Assembly (NCBI GenBank): GCA_025331125.1
Contig: JAOALB010000062.1
Location: 186,001-250,000 of the forward strand
Origin: Mycogone perniciosa
Lineage: Eukaryota; Ascomycota; Sordariomycetes; Hypocreales; Hypocreaceae
Length of the DNA: 64,000 bases
Reading direction: 5' to 3'
The notes under the pieces are model-generated. The model ran no database searches. It was not told where the DNA came from and saw only the letters and a program-made list of their open reading frames with translations. Below, in pieces: positions 1 to 10,058 of the stretch. Made by a program: the position numbers and the translations under genes. Numbering within the stretch: position 1 is the stretch's first letter; every line of letters starts with the position of its first letter.

Positions 1-767
1 GAGGAGCCCCCAAACAGATCCGTACAGAACGACTCGAAGGGGGTATAGTCGTCACCGAACCAACAGCGATCTTTAGCGACACTGACTCAGTTAGGAGGAC
101 TAACCTGAGCTAATAACGAGGAGGCCAGATAGCCCTGGGTAAGGATAGAATACTTACTGAGCATCGGAATTATTGGACCAAACCCAAGTGGGGCAAGGTA
201 GAGGAGCTTGCTTGTTCCTTTGAGACGACGATGCCATGGTGAGACTTAATCGTAGATAGTTTTTGAACTAAGAGCCCCTCAAGTAATGGATTTATAAATG
301 CAGTAGTAGTTGCTGGATGTCGTAGGTAAGTATCATAAAAACTGAGAATGAGAATCAGACAGCGTCCTTATGTGCTTATTACGTGATACCCTTTGGCTTA
401 GCGCGACAAAGTATGAGCCGTGCAAGGTACCTTAGTGTAATATTATCTTGACGTCAGATGGACAGACTATATAATTTGGCAGATTGGGTATACCTATTAT
501 ACAAGTTGAATTTAGGGGAAATTTCCTTCCTGGGTAACTACTATTTAGATAACGGGTATACCCAAGACGCTATGAACTTGGTGGACACTGTATTTGTGTA
601 TTGGCGGAGGCAAATGAATAAATATATTTAAATAATAGTCGCGCCTATAATCGTCAAGGTGTAGGGGCTCTCTGTCACATTATTATGTTCAAGGTACACC
701 TAGTTCGTAGAAAAAATGCATTTTCCTGACGTATAATAATTCATCGGATATAAAACTTAGTCTATCT

Positions 768-1087
768 CTTCTCCTTGTGGCATCTCAAGTCCCTAGCCCT
801 CAGGCCTTGCCTCTTCAATCATTCTTATGAACTCCTCCCGATTGGGAATACGATTTATGAAATAACCGCACTGCAAAGCCCCTTGTCTAATCTTTATCTA
901 GCAGTGGCACCATTGCTATTAGCATCCGTTCCGTGAAGCTCGATTGTATCAACATCATCTTGACAATTTGGCACTTTTGCAGCAAGGCAATGCCTGGAAC
1001 AAGTCCCGTCACCATGTGAGCTAATACACGTGATGACCCCGCACTCCGACTCAGTATGATCGCTGGCATTTCCCTCATCTCATGCAA
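768..1087 (-). pseudogene. possible remnant of an unidentified protein gene
   Basis: On the minus strand a 66-codon open stretch (1087 to 887) is followed, in another frame, by a stretch reading NRIPNREEFIRMIEEA near 860-800, which then meets in-frame stops. The second piece looks protein-like (charged amphipathic helix) and could be a following exon or a frame-shifted continuation. No family was recognised and no complete gene can be assembled inside the window, so a degraded gene is the most economical reading. Chance open frames remain quite possible. Confidence 0.22.
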
Positions 1088-1204
1088 ATATTATCGCTGG
1101 CTTCGAACCACTAAGCCGGCTATTGGATGAGGCCGTCAGTTATTATATTGTTCGGGTTTATTAATGGCGGAGCGGGGATAGTAGGGATAACCCGATGTCG
1201 GGTT

Positions 1205-1700
1205 AGTTTTCTTTTCTAGGGGGGGCATTTAGTACGCATAAAAGCGTATCCTTCCCTTTCCTTTCCGTTCCTTCCTCTTTCACCTTTATTCCACTCCTTC
1301 CACCCTATTATATATCAATATATTTACTATAAAATTAATAGTTAAATATTTTACTACCCGTTAAATATTAATAAACTATTATTAGGTACTACCTATATAA
1401 TTCCTTAGATATATAGATAGCTATCCTTTAAACTTATAGAATACTAGTTTTATTAATAATAATTAATACTATATAATATAAAAAAGTTTATAGTAAATAT
1501 CTATCTAATCTATATTTATTTAATAGGGAGTTTAAATATAGCTGTCTCCTTTAAAGCTTTCGATAATACAATAACTATATACTTATAGAATATATACTTT
1601 CAATATCCTTTAATAGCTTTTATGCCTTTTGCAAGAGCCAATCCTCCCACTCTGGCCTAATGCTTATTATACCAAGTAATATACAGCGATAAACAGCTCC
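1205..1700. other. AT-rich, RIP-like scar without a gene
   Basis: After a pyrimidine-rich stretch with repeated cctt units (1250-1300), composition drops to almost pure A/T with many TA dinucleotides and almost no CG from about 1300 to 1640. This resembles the RIP-mutated block further right and probably marks an old repeat. No coding frame or terminal repeat could be recognised. Bases 1-767 and 1701-2050 also show no supportable gene. Confidence 0.5.
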
Positions 1701-2051
1701 GCTTCAAGCTCGCTATAGATCGTCCGCTTCTCCGCCTTACCTAGCGCTATAGCGATATAAGTAATCCTCTCGACCGCTTCGCGGGCGAGTTTTAGTGTGC
1801 TTTGTAGGCGTCCATGAGTGTCTGGGCGTAAATGACGACTGTTGGGGATAATGTCAGATGGAGTGTCTGTGTCGTCGTCAGGTTGCCGTTTCCGACCCCT
1901 TGACCTGACTTGTAAGGGTCACTTATCCTGCCCAATCAGACCCCTAATTACTCCTTGGGCCAACTTGGGATGGGTGGCCATACCTTGGTGTTGTAGTATA
2001 AGCAGTATGTTTCTTGTGGTTTTTACTATTTTGCCGCCATACCCAGTGCAG

Positions 2052-2058
2052 ATATAAG
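2052..2058 (+). promoter_or_regulatory. TATA-like box at -29 of 5S gene 1
   Basis: The motif atataag starts exactly 29 nt before the 5S start at 2081. The same position holds an AT box before every full-length 5S copy in the window (for example atataat at 9674 and 17621, ataaag at 2864). Neurospora 5S genes are known to need an upstream TATA element in addition to internal control regions. Confidence 0.7.
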
Positions 2059-2080
2059 GCGAGCTGACAGAATGACTGAC

Positions 2081-2199
2081 ACATACGACCATATCTATTG
2101 GAATATACGGGATCCCGTCCGCTCTCCCATAGTCAAGCTAATAAGAGGCAGATTAGTAGTCAGGTGGGTGACCACTGGCGAACACCGGCTGTTGTATGT
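2081..2199 (+). rRNA. 5S ribosomal RNA, beta-type (copy 1)
   Basis: This is a 119-nt 5S rRNA gene transcribed by RNA polymerase III; the product joins the large ribosomal subunit. The ends acatacgac and gttgtatgt pair as helix I. The internal C-box region reads aggtgggtgaccac, and a T-run follows directly as terminator. It belongs to the beta type, with atctattgg in the 5' arm of helix II and ctaataag in the 3' arm. These still pair (ATTGG with CTAAT, one G-U) around a bulged A. The TATA-like box is at -29. A TIR element separates it from the next 5S gene. Confidence 0.9.
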
Positions 2200-2223
2200 T
2201 TTTGATATTTTTGGTGTTTTCTA

Positions 2224-2668
2224 TCTTATAGACGGTGGTAAGGCAGCACCGAGGTAGACCCGAAGGTTTAGACCAATTAAAAAACAGAATTCTAAAGGTA
2301 CACTAGTTCTCTACTAAAATAGTTATATAATAAAAGTATACGGAGTAATAATTTAGCTTAATATAAAGAGCTATATTACTTAAATACCCTAAAGACTTAA
2401 TTTTATAAGTGTATTTTTTTAACTTAAAAGTTTTAATAGTTTATATATTTTTATTTTTATTTTTAAATAATATTATTTTATTATAAAATAAATATTCAAA
2501 TATTACTTATCTAAAACATTTACCTTACAGAGCCTTTTAATTTATTTATATATAGTTATTAAAGTAGTATTGTTTTTAATATTACCTTAGTTATAATAAG
2601 GTACTGCGTTGCTGACAAAGCTAGTATAGGGCGAGTATGGCTTTGCTGCTTTACCACCGTCTATGAGA
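2224..2668. mobile_element. MITE-like element with ~27-bp terminal inverted repeats, inside a 5S spacer
   Basis: The sequence at 2222-2248 is repeated inverted at 2644-2670 with only two transition differences; the shared core is agacggtggtaa...gcagca. The interior (2280-2620) is very AT-rich and has no coding frame. If the flanking TA dinucleotides at 2222-2223 and 2669-2670 are the target duplication, as in Tc1/mariner-derived elements, the element is 445 bp. Its flanks match the two ends of the uninterrupted 77-bp 5S spacer at 9429-9505, so it sits in what was an ordinary 5S spacer. Assignment to a superfamily is inference. Confidence 0.7.
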
Positions 2669-2706
2669 TAGGCTGCATGATAAACTGACTGAAGCCATCA
2701 CCAAGT

Positions 2707-2825
2707 ACATACGACCACAGGTAGTGGAAAATTCGGGGTCCCGTCCGCTCCCCCATAGACAAGCCACTAACCGGCAGATTAGTAGTTGGGTGGGTGACCA
2801 CCAGTGAACACCGGCTGTTGTATGT
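2707..2825 (+). rRNA. 5S ribosomal RNA, alpha-type (copy 2)
   Basis: A 119-nt 5S gene of the alpha type: aggtagtgg in helix II, ccactaacc as its partner, and ttgggtgggtgaccacc in the C-box region. Helix I ends acatacgac/gttgtatgt are intact. The TATA-like atgataaa lies about 30 nt upstream, and the transcript should end in the downstream ctttttgcattttt run. This type resembles the usual fungal 5S consensus more closely than the beta type. Confidence 0.92.
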
Positions 2826-2892
2826 TCTTTTTGCATTTTTGGTTGATATGCGAAGGTCTGTGGATAAAGTGTGGGTTGGGAGACAAGTTGTC

Positions 2893-3011
2893 ACATACGA
2901 CCATATCTATTAGAATATACGGGATCCCGTCCGCTCTCCCATAGTCAAGCTAATAAGAGGCAGATTAGTAGTCAGGTGGGTGACCACTGGCGAACACCGG
3001 CTGTTGTATGT
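2893..3011 (+). rRNA. 5S ribosomal RNA, beta-type (copy 3)
   Basis: A 119-nt beta-type 5S gene starting 186 nt after the start of copy 2. Helix II reads ctattag against ctaataag, a fully Watson-Crick pairing. It differs from copy 1 by one change that turns a G-U into an A-U pair. The AT box ataaag is at -29, and six T residues follow the 3' end. Confidence 0.9.
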
Positions 3012-3218
3012 TTTTTAATATTTTTGCTTGGTTATCCGTTATTCCTTTTTGCACTTCGTTTACTTATACTGTCGGTAGAAATGTGAGATTTTATAATACT
3101 AACCACCTAGTATAAAGAGCATACACTTTCACTTAATAGCTACTATTTATCATATACTCTATTGTTATTTATACTTCTCCTATATATTATATCGAGATTA
3201 TAGAATCAGCGGTCAATA

Positions 3219-4617
3219 TTAAACACTTACGAAATCATCCTTTGGGCGCAGTATCTTTTGCACGGCTATATCCGTCAACCTCGTATTAAGGTCTACCCAA
3301 CATTTATCACTCGGACTTAATTTCGTCTCCAGCTTTTCGACGTCGGCTTGACCACTCAACTTTGCTAACCAAACGGCGCTGCGATCCAACGGTGCCAAGG
3401 TTCCGTCCATCCAATGTGCTATCTTGCTATTATTGAGCACTTGAATCGCACCGATCATAGCCGTACGACCTCCAAACTTGAAACTTCGTGCCTGGATGGT
3501 GACGCCTTCACGGCGTAGCCAAAGAGCGGCGACCCTCTGGTCTGTGTAAAGGACAGAGTCGAGAATCCAAGCGACCACGACGAGAGTAACGAGAGCAATG
3601 CCATCCCAGCCTTTTTGGGCTGCGACGTATATCATTGCGACAAGCTGCAGGATTTCGAGGACGCGCATGGCGTACGATAGCCATATGGCCAATGGCGACG
3701 TAAAAGATTGAATCATGGTCTTGTTAAGCAAAGTGTCAACGACGCTGCGTGACCCACGATAGAGGTACCATGTCGAGGCATTCTCGTGGAGGGCGACGAG
3801 CATGCACCCAGCAGCCTCTCCCTCGTTATTGTGGAGATATCCACTTGGTCGCTCGATATGAATCAACTGCCTCGAGATGCGGAAGAGGATGGCAGTCAGA
3901 ATGCTAGCGCTAGTGCCGTAGAGGCTGAAGAGAAATGTCACAATGCAAACACCAAGCAACCCGAGAAGGAGTATGACTTCGAAGATGACTGGAAGGCCGG
4001 ACAAGCCTAGGCGACTGGTGGTCAGGGGGCAGGCCTTATCGGGACCAGAGCACTCCAGGATGTGAAGGGTTTGGTAGCGACGGAAGATGGGCTTCGGTGC
4101 GGCATTCGTTGGTGACTTGATAGTCTTGCTGTCATCCGTACTCGTGTCGGAGATGGCGCATCTCTCATCAGGGCCGGCTTGCGGGACATTGGATGCTGGA
4201 TCTACTGCCCCCACCATTTTCTCCTGACCTGATGATATCACATCTTCTGGAATTTCTTCTACCTCGACGTGTCGACGTGCATAGGCATGGGAACACACTC
4301 CCCCAGTTAACGTCCCAAACCGTCCGACGCAGCCCACTGAGCGAGGATGCGCGGTCAAGCAAGTCAGTGCCTGGCTGGAGAAAGTCGGCGATGCCGCCAA
4401 GAACCCCCAAGCGAGGGAACAGGGAAATTCCGATGAAGCCTGCCAGGGCAGTCTGTCCGACTAGTTGGTGTGGCAGACGGCTGCTAGCGAGGTAGATGGC
4501 GAGCGGTAGGAGGGCCGCCCACTCGAAGATGATGGAGTGTGAGGATGATGCCACAGGGAGAACCAGGGGGCTCTCTCCGATGGAGCCGTAACTAGCCGGA
4601 GGGCTTTGTGAAGCCAT
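3219..4617 (-). CDS. multi-pass membrane protein of unknown function, two frames (intron or frameshift)
   Basis: Reading starts at the ATG ending at 4617 (MASQSPPASYGSIGES), the only good start. The first frame gives two hydrophobic segments (IIFEWAALLPLAIYLASS and the LVGQTALAGFIGISLF region). The protein then continues in a second frame that is open to the stop at 3219, with a long hydrophobic segment (VIFEVILLLGLLGVCIVTFLF) and two to three more around AIWLSYAMRVLEILQLV and GIALVTLVVVAWILDSVL. The junction lies between about 4345 and 4240. An in-frame join is possible with an unusually short 40-nt intron (4339-4300) or a 79-nt one (4339-4261), both from a weak gtgggc donor, so a frameshift cannot be excluded. 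The second frame has no ATG of its own before about 4217. About five or six membrane spans are expected. No family was recognised; it resembles uncharacterised fungal integral membrane proteins. Confidence 0.6.
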
Positions 4618-5211
4618 CTTCAGCCAGATTGAATTTGGGTCCGATTAAGCAATCGCCTACTCTGTATCTACGGAGTACGGAGTAGAGTCATCAGGTATAG
4701 ATGTTCAAGGCGAACAGGCCACTGGTCACGTAGTTAATAATGGGTCACCTCTCTGGTACTGTACCCACGGACGAATAACGACCAACCAATAAGGAATGAT
4801 CACTTGGCCGTGATCCATGAGTGATCCAGTTACTTTTCTTATGTAGATATGTGCTTTGTAGACAGGCCACGATAATTAAGTAGTTACTTTCATCATAAAC
4901 CCACAGACCTTGGCTAGTCCTTATAGTTAAGGGGCCACAAGAGGTAGCGGCCGTATTTATCTTGTTCGACTGGGTCGTTTTGGGTTGAGCCGACCTCACA
5001 CAACGACCGCTTCCTTACTGGTCCTTCGGCCTCCAGTTGTTCCGTCGCGGCTCTCGTCATCGTCATTAGCATCCTTCCTGCCGTTGGCAGCGGGACGGGT
5101 CAGGCCGTACCATTATAACCTGGCTCTCGATATCGGCAGTTGATCAATACCTGATGTTTCTTCCAGTCAACATTCAGAGGTTAGTAAGCGTCATATTTCT
5201 AGATTAGATCA

Positions 5212-8027
5212 ATGAAAGCCCCGGGATTTACGAGAGAACGAATACGGAAAGAGTGGGAGAGATGGCGGGTTGAGGGGATGGAGACCTATATTAGCACATT
5301 TCTGCTTGGCAAGCCCGACGTCGATGGGCATTGGTCCCGGGAGCGAGGATATCGCTCAAGCCCTAGGCTTTCACAGGGACCGGCCAAGGTTCTCTTTCCC
5401 GGACCAGACTCAATGATCGACCCGTCTCGTCGGCAACAGTGGTACTTTCGAAGGGCTCTGTTCAGACGGACAGCATTCACGTACAGTTTCGAGGATCTAG
5501 AGGATGCACTCGCTCAACTTTCGGAGACGCAATTCACAGCTCCTGGCTCCGAGGCGGAGGAGGAATTGATCATCAATCGTACATTCGACCTCCTATTACG
5601 CTTACCTGTAACGCCAATCTCGCTGCCCATCCTCCCAGTGCCGCCAACAAATGTGGAACGATCCTGCTGGCTCAAGATGGAGGCAAGTTCGTACTGTTGG
5701 GAGGACCTAGAGCCAGTCCGTATCGTGTCGGCGTCCGTTATTAGAATGGCTCTGGCCATCGCGGTCACATGGGATAGGAGCCTAGAGGCAAACGTTCGTG
5801 CCAAGGAGTCACACCAATTTAGAGAATATCTAGACTCTGTTTCGGAACTGATTGATGCGACCTCCTATGAGTACGATAAAGCGTCCTCTAACAATGAGCA
5901 GCAATCATAGAGATAGTTTGCTGTCAAATGTTACCTTTGGAGCGTTTGGCAGAGATGTGTGGCTTTGCATTACTGGTAAGTCCTAGTGTTTCTTCTTTCG
6001 GGCCAAAAACTGCCATTTACTGAATAGAGATCGGGGCAGGCGGATCTTGCAAGACAACTTGGTCATGGGTTTCGACTACACAGATCTTAGTGACTTGAGT
6101 CTCCGCCCAACCAAAGACACTTCCCTAGTCTCAGGGCAGCAGACCGCTCTCAAATCGGAATATATGTGCAGCTTGGCCTACAACATACTCCTCCGAAGCA
6201 GATCAACGGCCCTCCTGGATCTGCGGCGATTTCACTCGATTTTTAGTGACATTTTTGGGAGGCACTCTGGAAGATGCAACGCCGGCAAATCTTGTGGTGG
6301 AATGTCTCCTGGCCAGTGCCTCAGGATCCGAGGCGCAGTGGTTGTTGATCAAAGCCAACATGATATTTTGTGTAGTGGACCGCAAACATGTCGATGTATT
6401 CTATGGGATGAGAAATCCTATCGTCGGCTGGCTGGTGCGCGCGCAGTCTCCATATCCAATTCATTGAATGAAGTCCAACAGGGCCTTCAATACGTCGGCG
6501 CTGATCAAATGACACTTGCCATCTCACACGTCTGGAGTCACGGCCAGGGTGGTCGGCCAGAAACAGGACTGAACGAGTGTCTACACAGGCGGTATTCCAG
6601 AATCGCGCAGGACTTCGGCTGCTCGAGTTACTGGATTGACGCCACATGTAAGTGTCAAATCGCTTCTCTTTCATCATGTCCACGTATCGTTAAGATGCCA
6701 AAGCGGGGACTTGGATCATTACCCGACAATATGAAAAACATATTCCCTCTATGGGAACTAAAACTAATCACTTTTTCGTGAACACGTAGGTATACCGGAT
6801 GCCCATGACCTTTGCATTGAGGCAATCATGACCATCAATGATGTTTTCTTGAACAGTCGCACCATAGTCTTGTGCGACAGGGATCTTATAAGCATTGAGC
6901 ATTGATATCTCGACCATACGAAGCGCGGATAATGTTTCCAGCAAGGCCATGTCACTCAGGGAATCTATCCTCTCCACCATTCTTGTTTGTGACTGGAATG
7001 TGAGAGCGTGGACACTACTGGAGGCACTACGAGGTAGAAAGAACATTCACATCTTTTGCAGGTCGGGGGTCGATAACAAACTGATTTCTTTACGGGATAT
7101 TCTTTGGGTTGTGTGTACGCACGGGGCTATAAATATCGGCATACTGCTGCTCACCAACTATCACCTCTTTCCAGCGCCCCAAGGTCGCCGCTGGCTGGAA
7201 TTGCATACCCAGGCTGCATCGCCACCCAGCATCGCCAAGCTCAAACAGTTGCAGCGTCGCAAGGTTTTGGAGGTCTCTTACGACGCTCAGATTACTGCCG
7301 ATCGGATCGCTCAGGGGTTTATTGCTGTGTCGGAAGCTGCGACGCTGCTCGCCCAGCGGTTTGCGTCCCGCCCAGGGGACAACGTTGTCATTTAGAGCCT
7401 CCTCATCGGTAACGACCCATTCAAAACTGCCTCGCAGCTTTGGAAAAATGGAGACCGTGGCTGCAATCGGACCGCTATGGATAGAGCAGTGTATACCGGA
7501 TACCTGATCTCTAGTGTTCCTAGAATACCCCTTCCTGGTCTTTCATGGGCGCCCAATCAGCCAGGTATTCAATTTACCACCGACAGTAACGCCCCTACAA
7601 GTCTTTATCCCCCTTATGATGGAAATCTGTTGGTATGATTGAGTTTGGGCATCAGATTTGTCTCCGTGCCGTATGGGGTGTGTCGTCTATCAAGTTTGAA
7701 GGTGGGAGGGCTGTAGCATACGAGCTCCGTAACCCTCGCGGTGAGCTTGCCCTTCATTCGATCGTCCAGGACCACTTAGAGGACTTTGGCGAGGGGATTC
7801 TACTTCAGCCTCTGCAGGAAGCTGGTGAGAATGATGCCACTAATGTAGAACCGACAATTGTCCTTGCAAGTATGTACAAAGGCCCATCACGGGGCCCACT
7901 GTTTGAACTATGTGGGAGGAAGCGCAATGCCTCCCGGGAGACGGCATGGACTTGGTTGGATGTCGTAGATTGGGGAGACTCTGGCCCTTTGCCATACTTT
8001 GAGGTCAAAGAAATACTTCTCGGGTAA
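5212..8027 (+). pseudogene. HET-domain (heterokaryon incompatibility) protein gene, broken
   Basis: HET-domain proteins mediate fungal non-self recognition that leads to cell death. An N-terminal region starts at ATG 5212 (open to 5910). A later exon (about 6047-6647) carries the HET-like block LAISHVWSHGQGG...YWIDAT. A good intron (6648-6788, gtaagt...tag) joins it to CIPDAHDLCIEAIM and TIVLCDRDL. The frame is then lost at a perfect 7-bp tandem duplication, agcattg twice at 6891-6904. Homologous sequence resumes in the next frame (RAWTLLEALRGRKNIHIF, then RPGDNVVI) and is cut by TAG at 7393-7395, where related proteins have Trp, so one G-to-A change explains it. The frame stays open afterwards (SLLIGNDPF, GLSWAPNQPG) to 7635, then shifts again into a C-terminal stretch ending at 8027. 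A further possible intron at 5976-6027 and stops near 5908 leave the N-terminal join unresolved. At least three lesions make it non-functional unless rescued by unseen splicing. Confidence 0.75.
6891..6904 (+). repeat. 7-bp tandem duplication that shifts the HET frame
   Basis: The heptamer agcattg occurs twice without a gap. With one copy, the upstream frame (…VLCDRDLIS) would run straight into the downstream frame (IDISTIR…). Two copies add 7 nt and produce TGA at 6907-6909 region. A replication-slippage duplication is the simplest cause. Confidence 0.75.
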
Positions 8028-9185
8028 GAAGACAACCTTCTGTGTCTCATAATAGCATCTTTAGTACTGTAGAAATTGAAGCATTAGTATTGCATTGCAG
8101 AACTACTCACGTGGGTTAAACTTGGAACCGTAGGCCTCGAAAATGGCGGATTCCGAACGTTCTCCATTCCCTATCGTTATATACTCCTCTCTCAAGAAAA
8201 TATTTAAATGGGAAAGCTACTAAGTCGCATTTCTCGCGTTCCGTTATTACGCGTTTCGTCGCGCACTTCGTCCCGTGTTTCCAATCATTTCGTGGCATTA
8301 AACAAGAATAAAATCTTCCTAAACATCATCCTCCTTCTATGCACTCTTAACTATCCTTCCTATACCAATTCTCTCCACCACTGTCTTCCCGCTCCACTAA
8401 TTCTTCAAGCTCATTCCTTTATCAGCGCCAGTTATGAAGGAAGAGAAGTGAGTATAGTATTTTTCCACTTCCTCACCAACTACTCTCCTAATCATCATCA
8501 CATATAGCGGTAATCGCTTTGCGACCGATAATTCCATCTCTTAGCGGCTAAACCTATAGCTCTCTGAGAGGATAATAAACTTATATTTATTGCCTAGCTT
8601 AGCGTAATACTGCACTGGCAAGAGAATTTTGCCTACCTATAGTCAGTCAGATATAGCCGGGGACAGTACGGAGTACAGCTAGCCTAAAACGGCCCCTTCG
8701 TTTAACGATGTGATTCGTTTTGTGAATATCAGAGCTTCACAGGAGATTTGTTAAACGGAAGCGCGTATCCGGCAGTGGGGGATCAGATAGGTTGCGATAG
8801 TTCCAGCGGGTCAAGGCAGTGGCATCGCTGGAGGGGTCCGTAGGGAATGGCTCTTCAGCGAGGGGCATGATTGAGCATAGGCTACGAGTGTACGAAGGAA
8901 TGTCTGTGCACGGATTATTAAAGAGTGATTTGTTTATTAGGAGACTAGGACCTCTCATATGGCAAATCCTACGGAGTACGGGGTACGAGTACTTGGTGTC
9001 CCATAGATACCTTAGTAAGTCGGACCACCTAATTCTCGGCCACCTTAATTGCAACACTATACTCCGTACTCTCTAACACAACGCATTGCAAGTCTATTTC
9101 CCCTATATAGTTATCAAATTAATAAAAATAAATATATATACATATATTTATTATGCGATTAATAATGTTGAGAATGCTACTTTAA
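8028..9185. other. intergenic, no supportable gene
   Basis: Short open frames occur on both strands, but none has coding character, introns or a recognisable domain. Several palindromic tacggagtac motifs are present (8664-8674, 8970-8991). The part after 9085 is AT-rich. Confidence 0.5.
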
Positions 9186-9188
9186 TGC

Positions 9189-9218
9189 TACTACCAGTGA
9201 ACACTGGCTGTTGTATGT
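9189..9218 (+). pseudogene. 3' fragment of a 5S rRNA gene
   Basis: Only the last about 28-30 nt of a 5S gene (accagtgaacactggctg followed by ttgtatgt) are present, followed by a T-rich tract. One transition separates it from the intact copies (acactgg for acaccgg). The preceding sequence is unrelated AT-rich DNA, so this is a truncated copy at the edge of the array. Confidence 0.75.
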
Positions 9219-9309
9219 TTCTTTTTTTGGCTTTTTTACTGATATGTCAAGTGTGTACTTCGTACTTCGTAGGTCTGCAAATATGATGTGAGCTGAGACA
9301 AAGGCTATC

Positions 9310-9428
9310 ACATACGACCATATCTATTGGAATATACGGGATCCCGTCCGCTCTCCCATAGTCAAGCCAATGAGAGGCAGATTAGTAGTCAGGTGGGTGA
9401 CCACTGGCGAACACCGGCTGTTGTATGT
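9310..9428 (+). rRNA. 5S ribosomal RNA, beta-type (copy 4)
   Basis: A 119-nt beta-type 5S gene with helix I ends intact. Helix II is ctattgg against ccaatgag. AT box atatgat is at -29, and a T6 run follows the 3' end. The spacer to the next gene (9429-9505) is the uninterrupted version of the spacer that carries the TIR element at 2.2-2.7 kb. Confidence 0.9.
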
Positions 9429-9505
9429 TTTTTGATATTTTTGGTGTTTTCTATAGATTGTATTGTGCGGGGATCATGATAGGCTGACCGAAGCCATTAC
9501 CAAAC

Positions 9506-9624
9506 ACATACGACCATAGGTAGTGGAAAATTCGGGGTCCCGTCTGCTCCCCCATAGACAAGCCACTAACCGGCAGATTAGTAGTTGGGTGGGTGACCAC
9601 CAGCGAACACCGGCTGTTGTATGT
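9506..9624 (+). rRNA. 5S ribosomal RNA, alpha-type (copy 5)
   Basis: A 119-nt alpha-type gene, nearly identical to the copies at 2707 and 17455. It starts 196 nt after copy 4. The upstream AT box is weak (catgatagg around -30). The C-box region ttgggtgggtgaccacc is intact and T-rich termination signals follow (cttccttttttgccctttt). Confidence 0.92.
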
Positions 9625-9702
9625 CTTCCTTTTTTGCCCTTTTTACTGTTGTGTACTATATATGCAAGTGTGCATATAATGCAAGTTGAGAGAGCAAAAA
9701 GC

Positions 9703-9821
9703 ACATACGACCATTTCCATTGGAATATACGGGATCCCGTCCGCTCTCCCATAGTCAAGCCAATGAGAGGCAGATTAGTAGTTGGGTGGGTGACCACCAG
9801 CGAACACCGGCTGTTGTATGT
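9703..9821 (+). rRNA. 5S ribosomal RNA, beta/alpha recombinant (copy 6)
   Basis: A 119-nt gene whose 5' two thirds are beta-type (ccattggaatatacggg, gctctcccatagtcaag, ccaatgagagg) and whose 3' third is alpha-type (gttgggtgggtgaccacc, agcgaacacc). The switch lies between about 9770 and 9782. Helix I is intact, atataat sits at -29 and a T5 run ends the gene. Gene conversion or unequal crossing-over between neighbouring types would produce this. Confidence 0.9.
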
Positions 9822-10058
9822 TTTTCTTTTTTGCCTTTTTGCATATATGCGTAAGTCTGTGGATGTTATTGACTTTCTGGTCGTCTGTGTGGATCGAACA
9901 CTGACACTGACTTTATGCCCATTCAGAGTCTTGCTTCATCTTCACAGCCTTCTCCTGGACCTACATTCTCATTCAATCAATCTATCCCATACACTTCCTC
10001 TTCCCAAACTAGACGTAAAAGCTGACATTTGGGTGCGAACAGTGGCGGTAATTCTCAA
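9822..10058. other. spacer between 5S array and F-box-like gene
   Basis: The stretch contains T-rich terminator sequence and a pyrimidine-rich tract. No gene is seen. It also holds the 3' flank of the minus-strand gene that ends at 10059. Confidence 0.4.

Noticed and set aside
3219..4400. 393-codon frame taken as a gene of its own
   Set aside because: It begins at TTG, not ATG; the frame with the real ATG at 4617 and matching membrane segments must precede it.
5976..6060. P-loop-like sequence (GAGGSCKTT) after a possible intron in the HET locus
   Set aside because: That frame reaches a stop within about 15 codons and does not join the HET frame; the match to a Walker motif is short and likely chance.
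8208..8507. 99-codon open frame after the HET pseudogene
   Set aside because: No domain, no conserved character, AT- and CT-rich low-complexity composition; probably chance.
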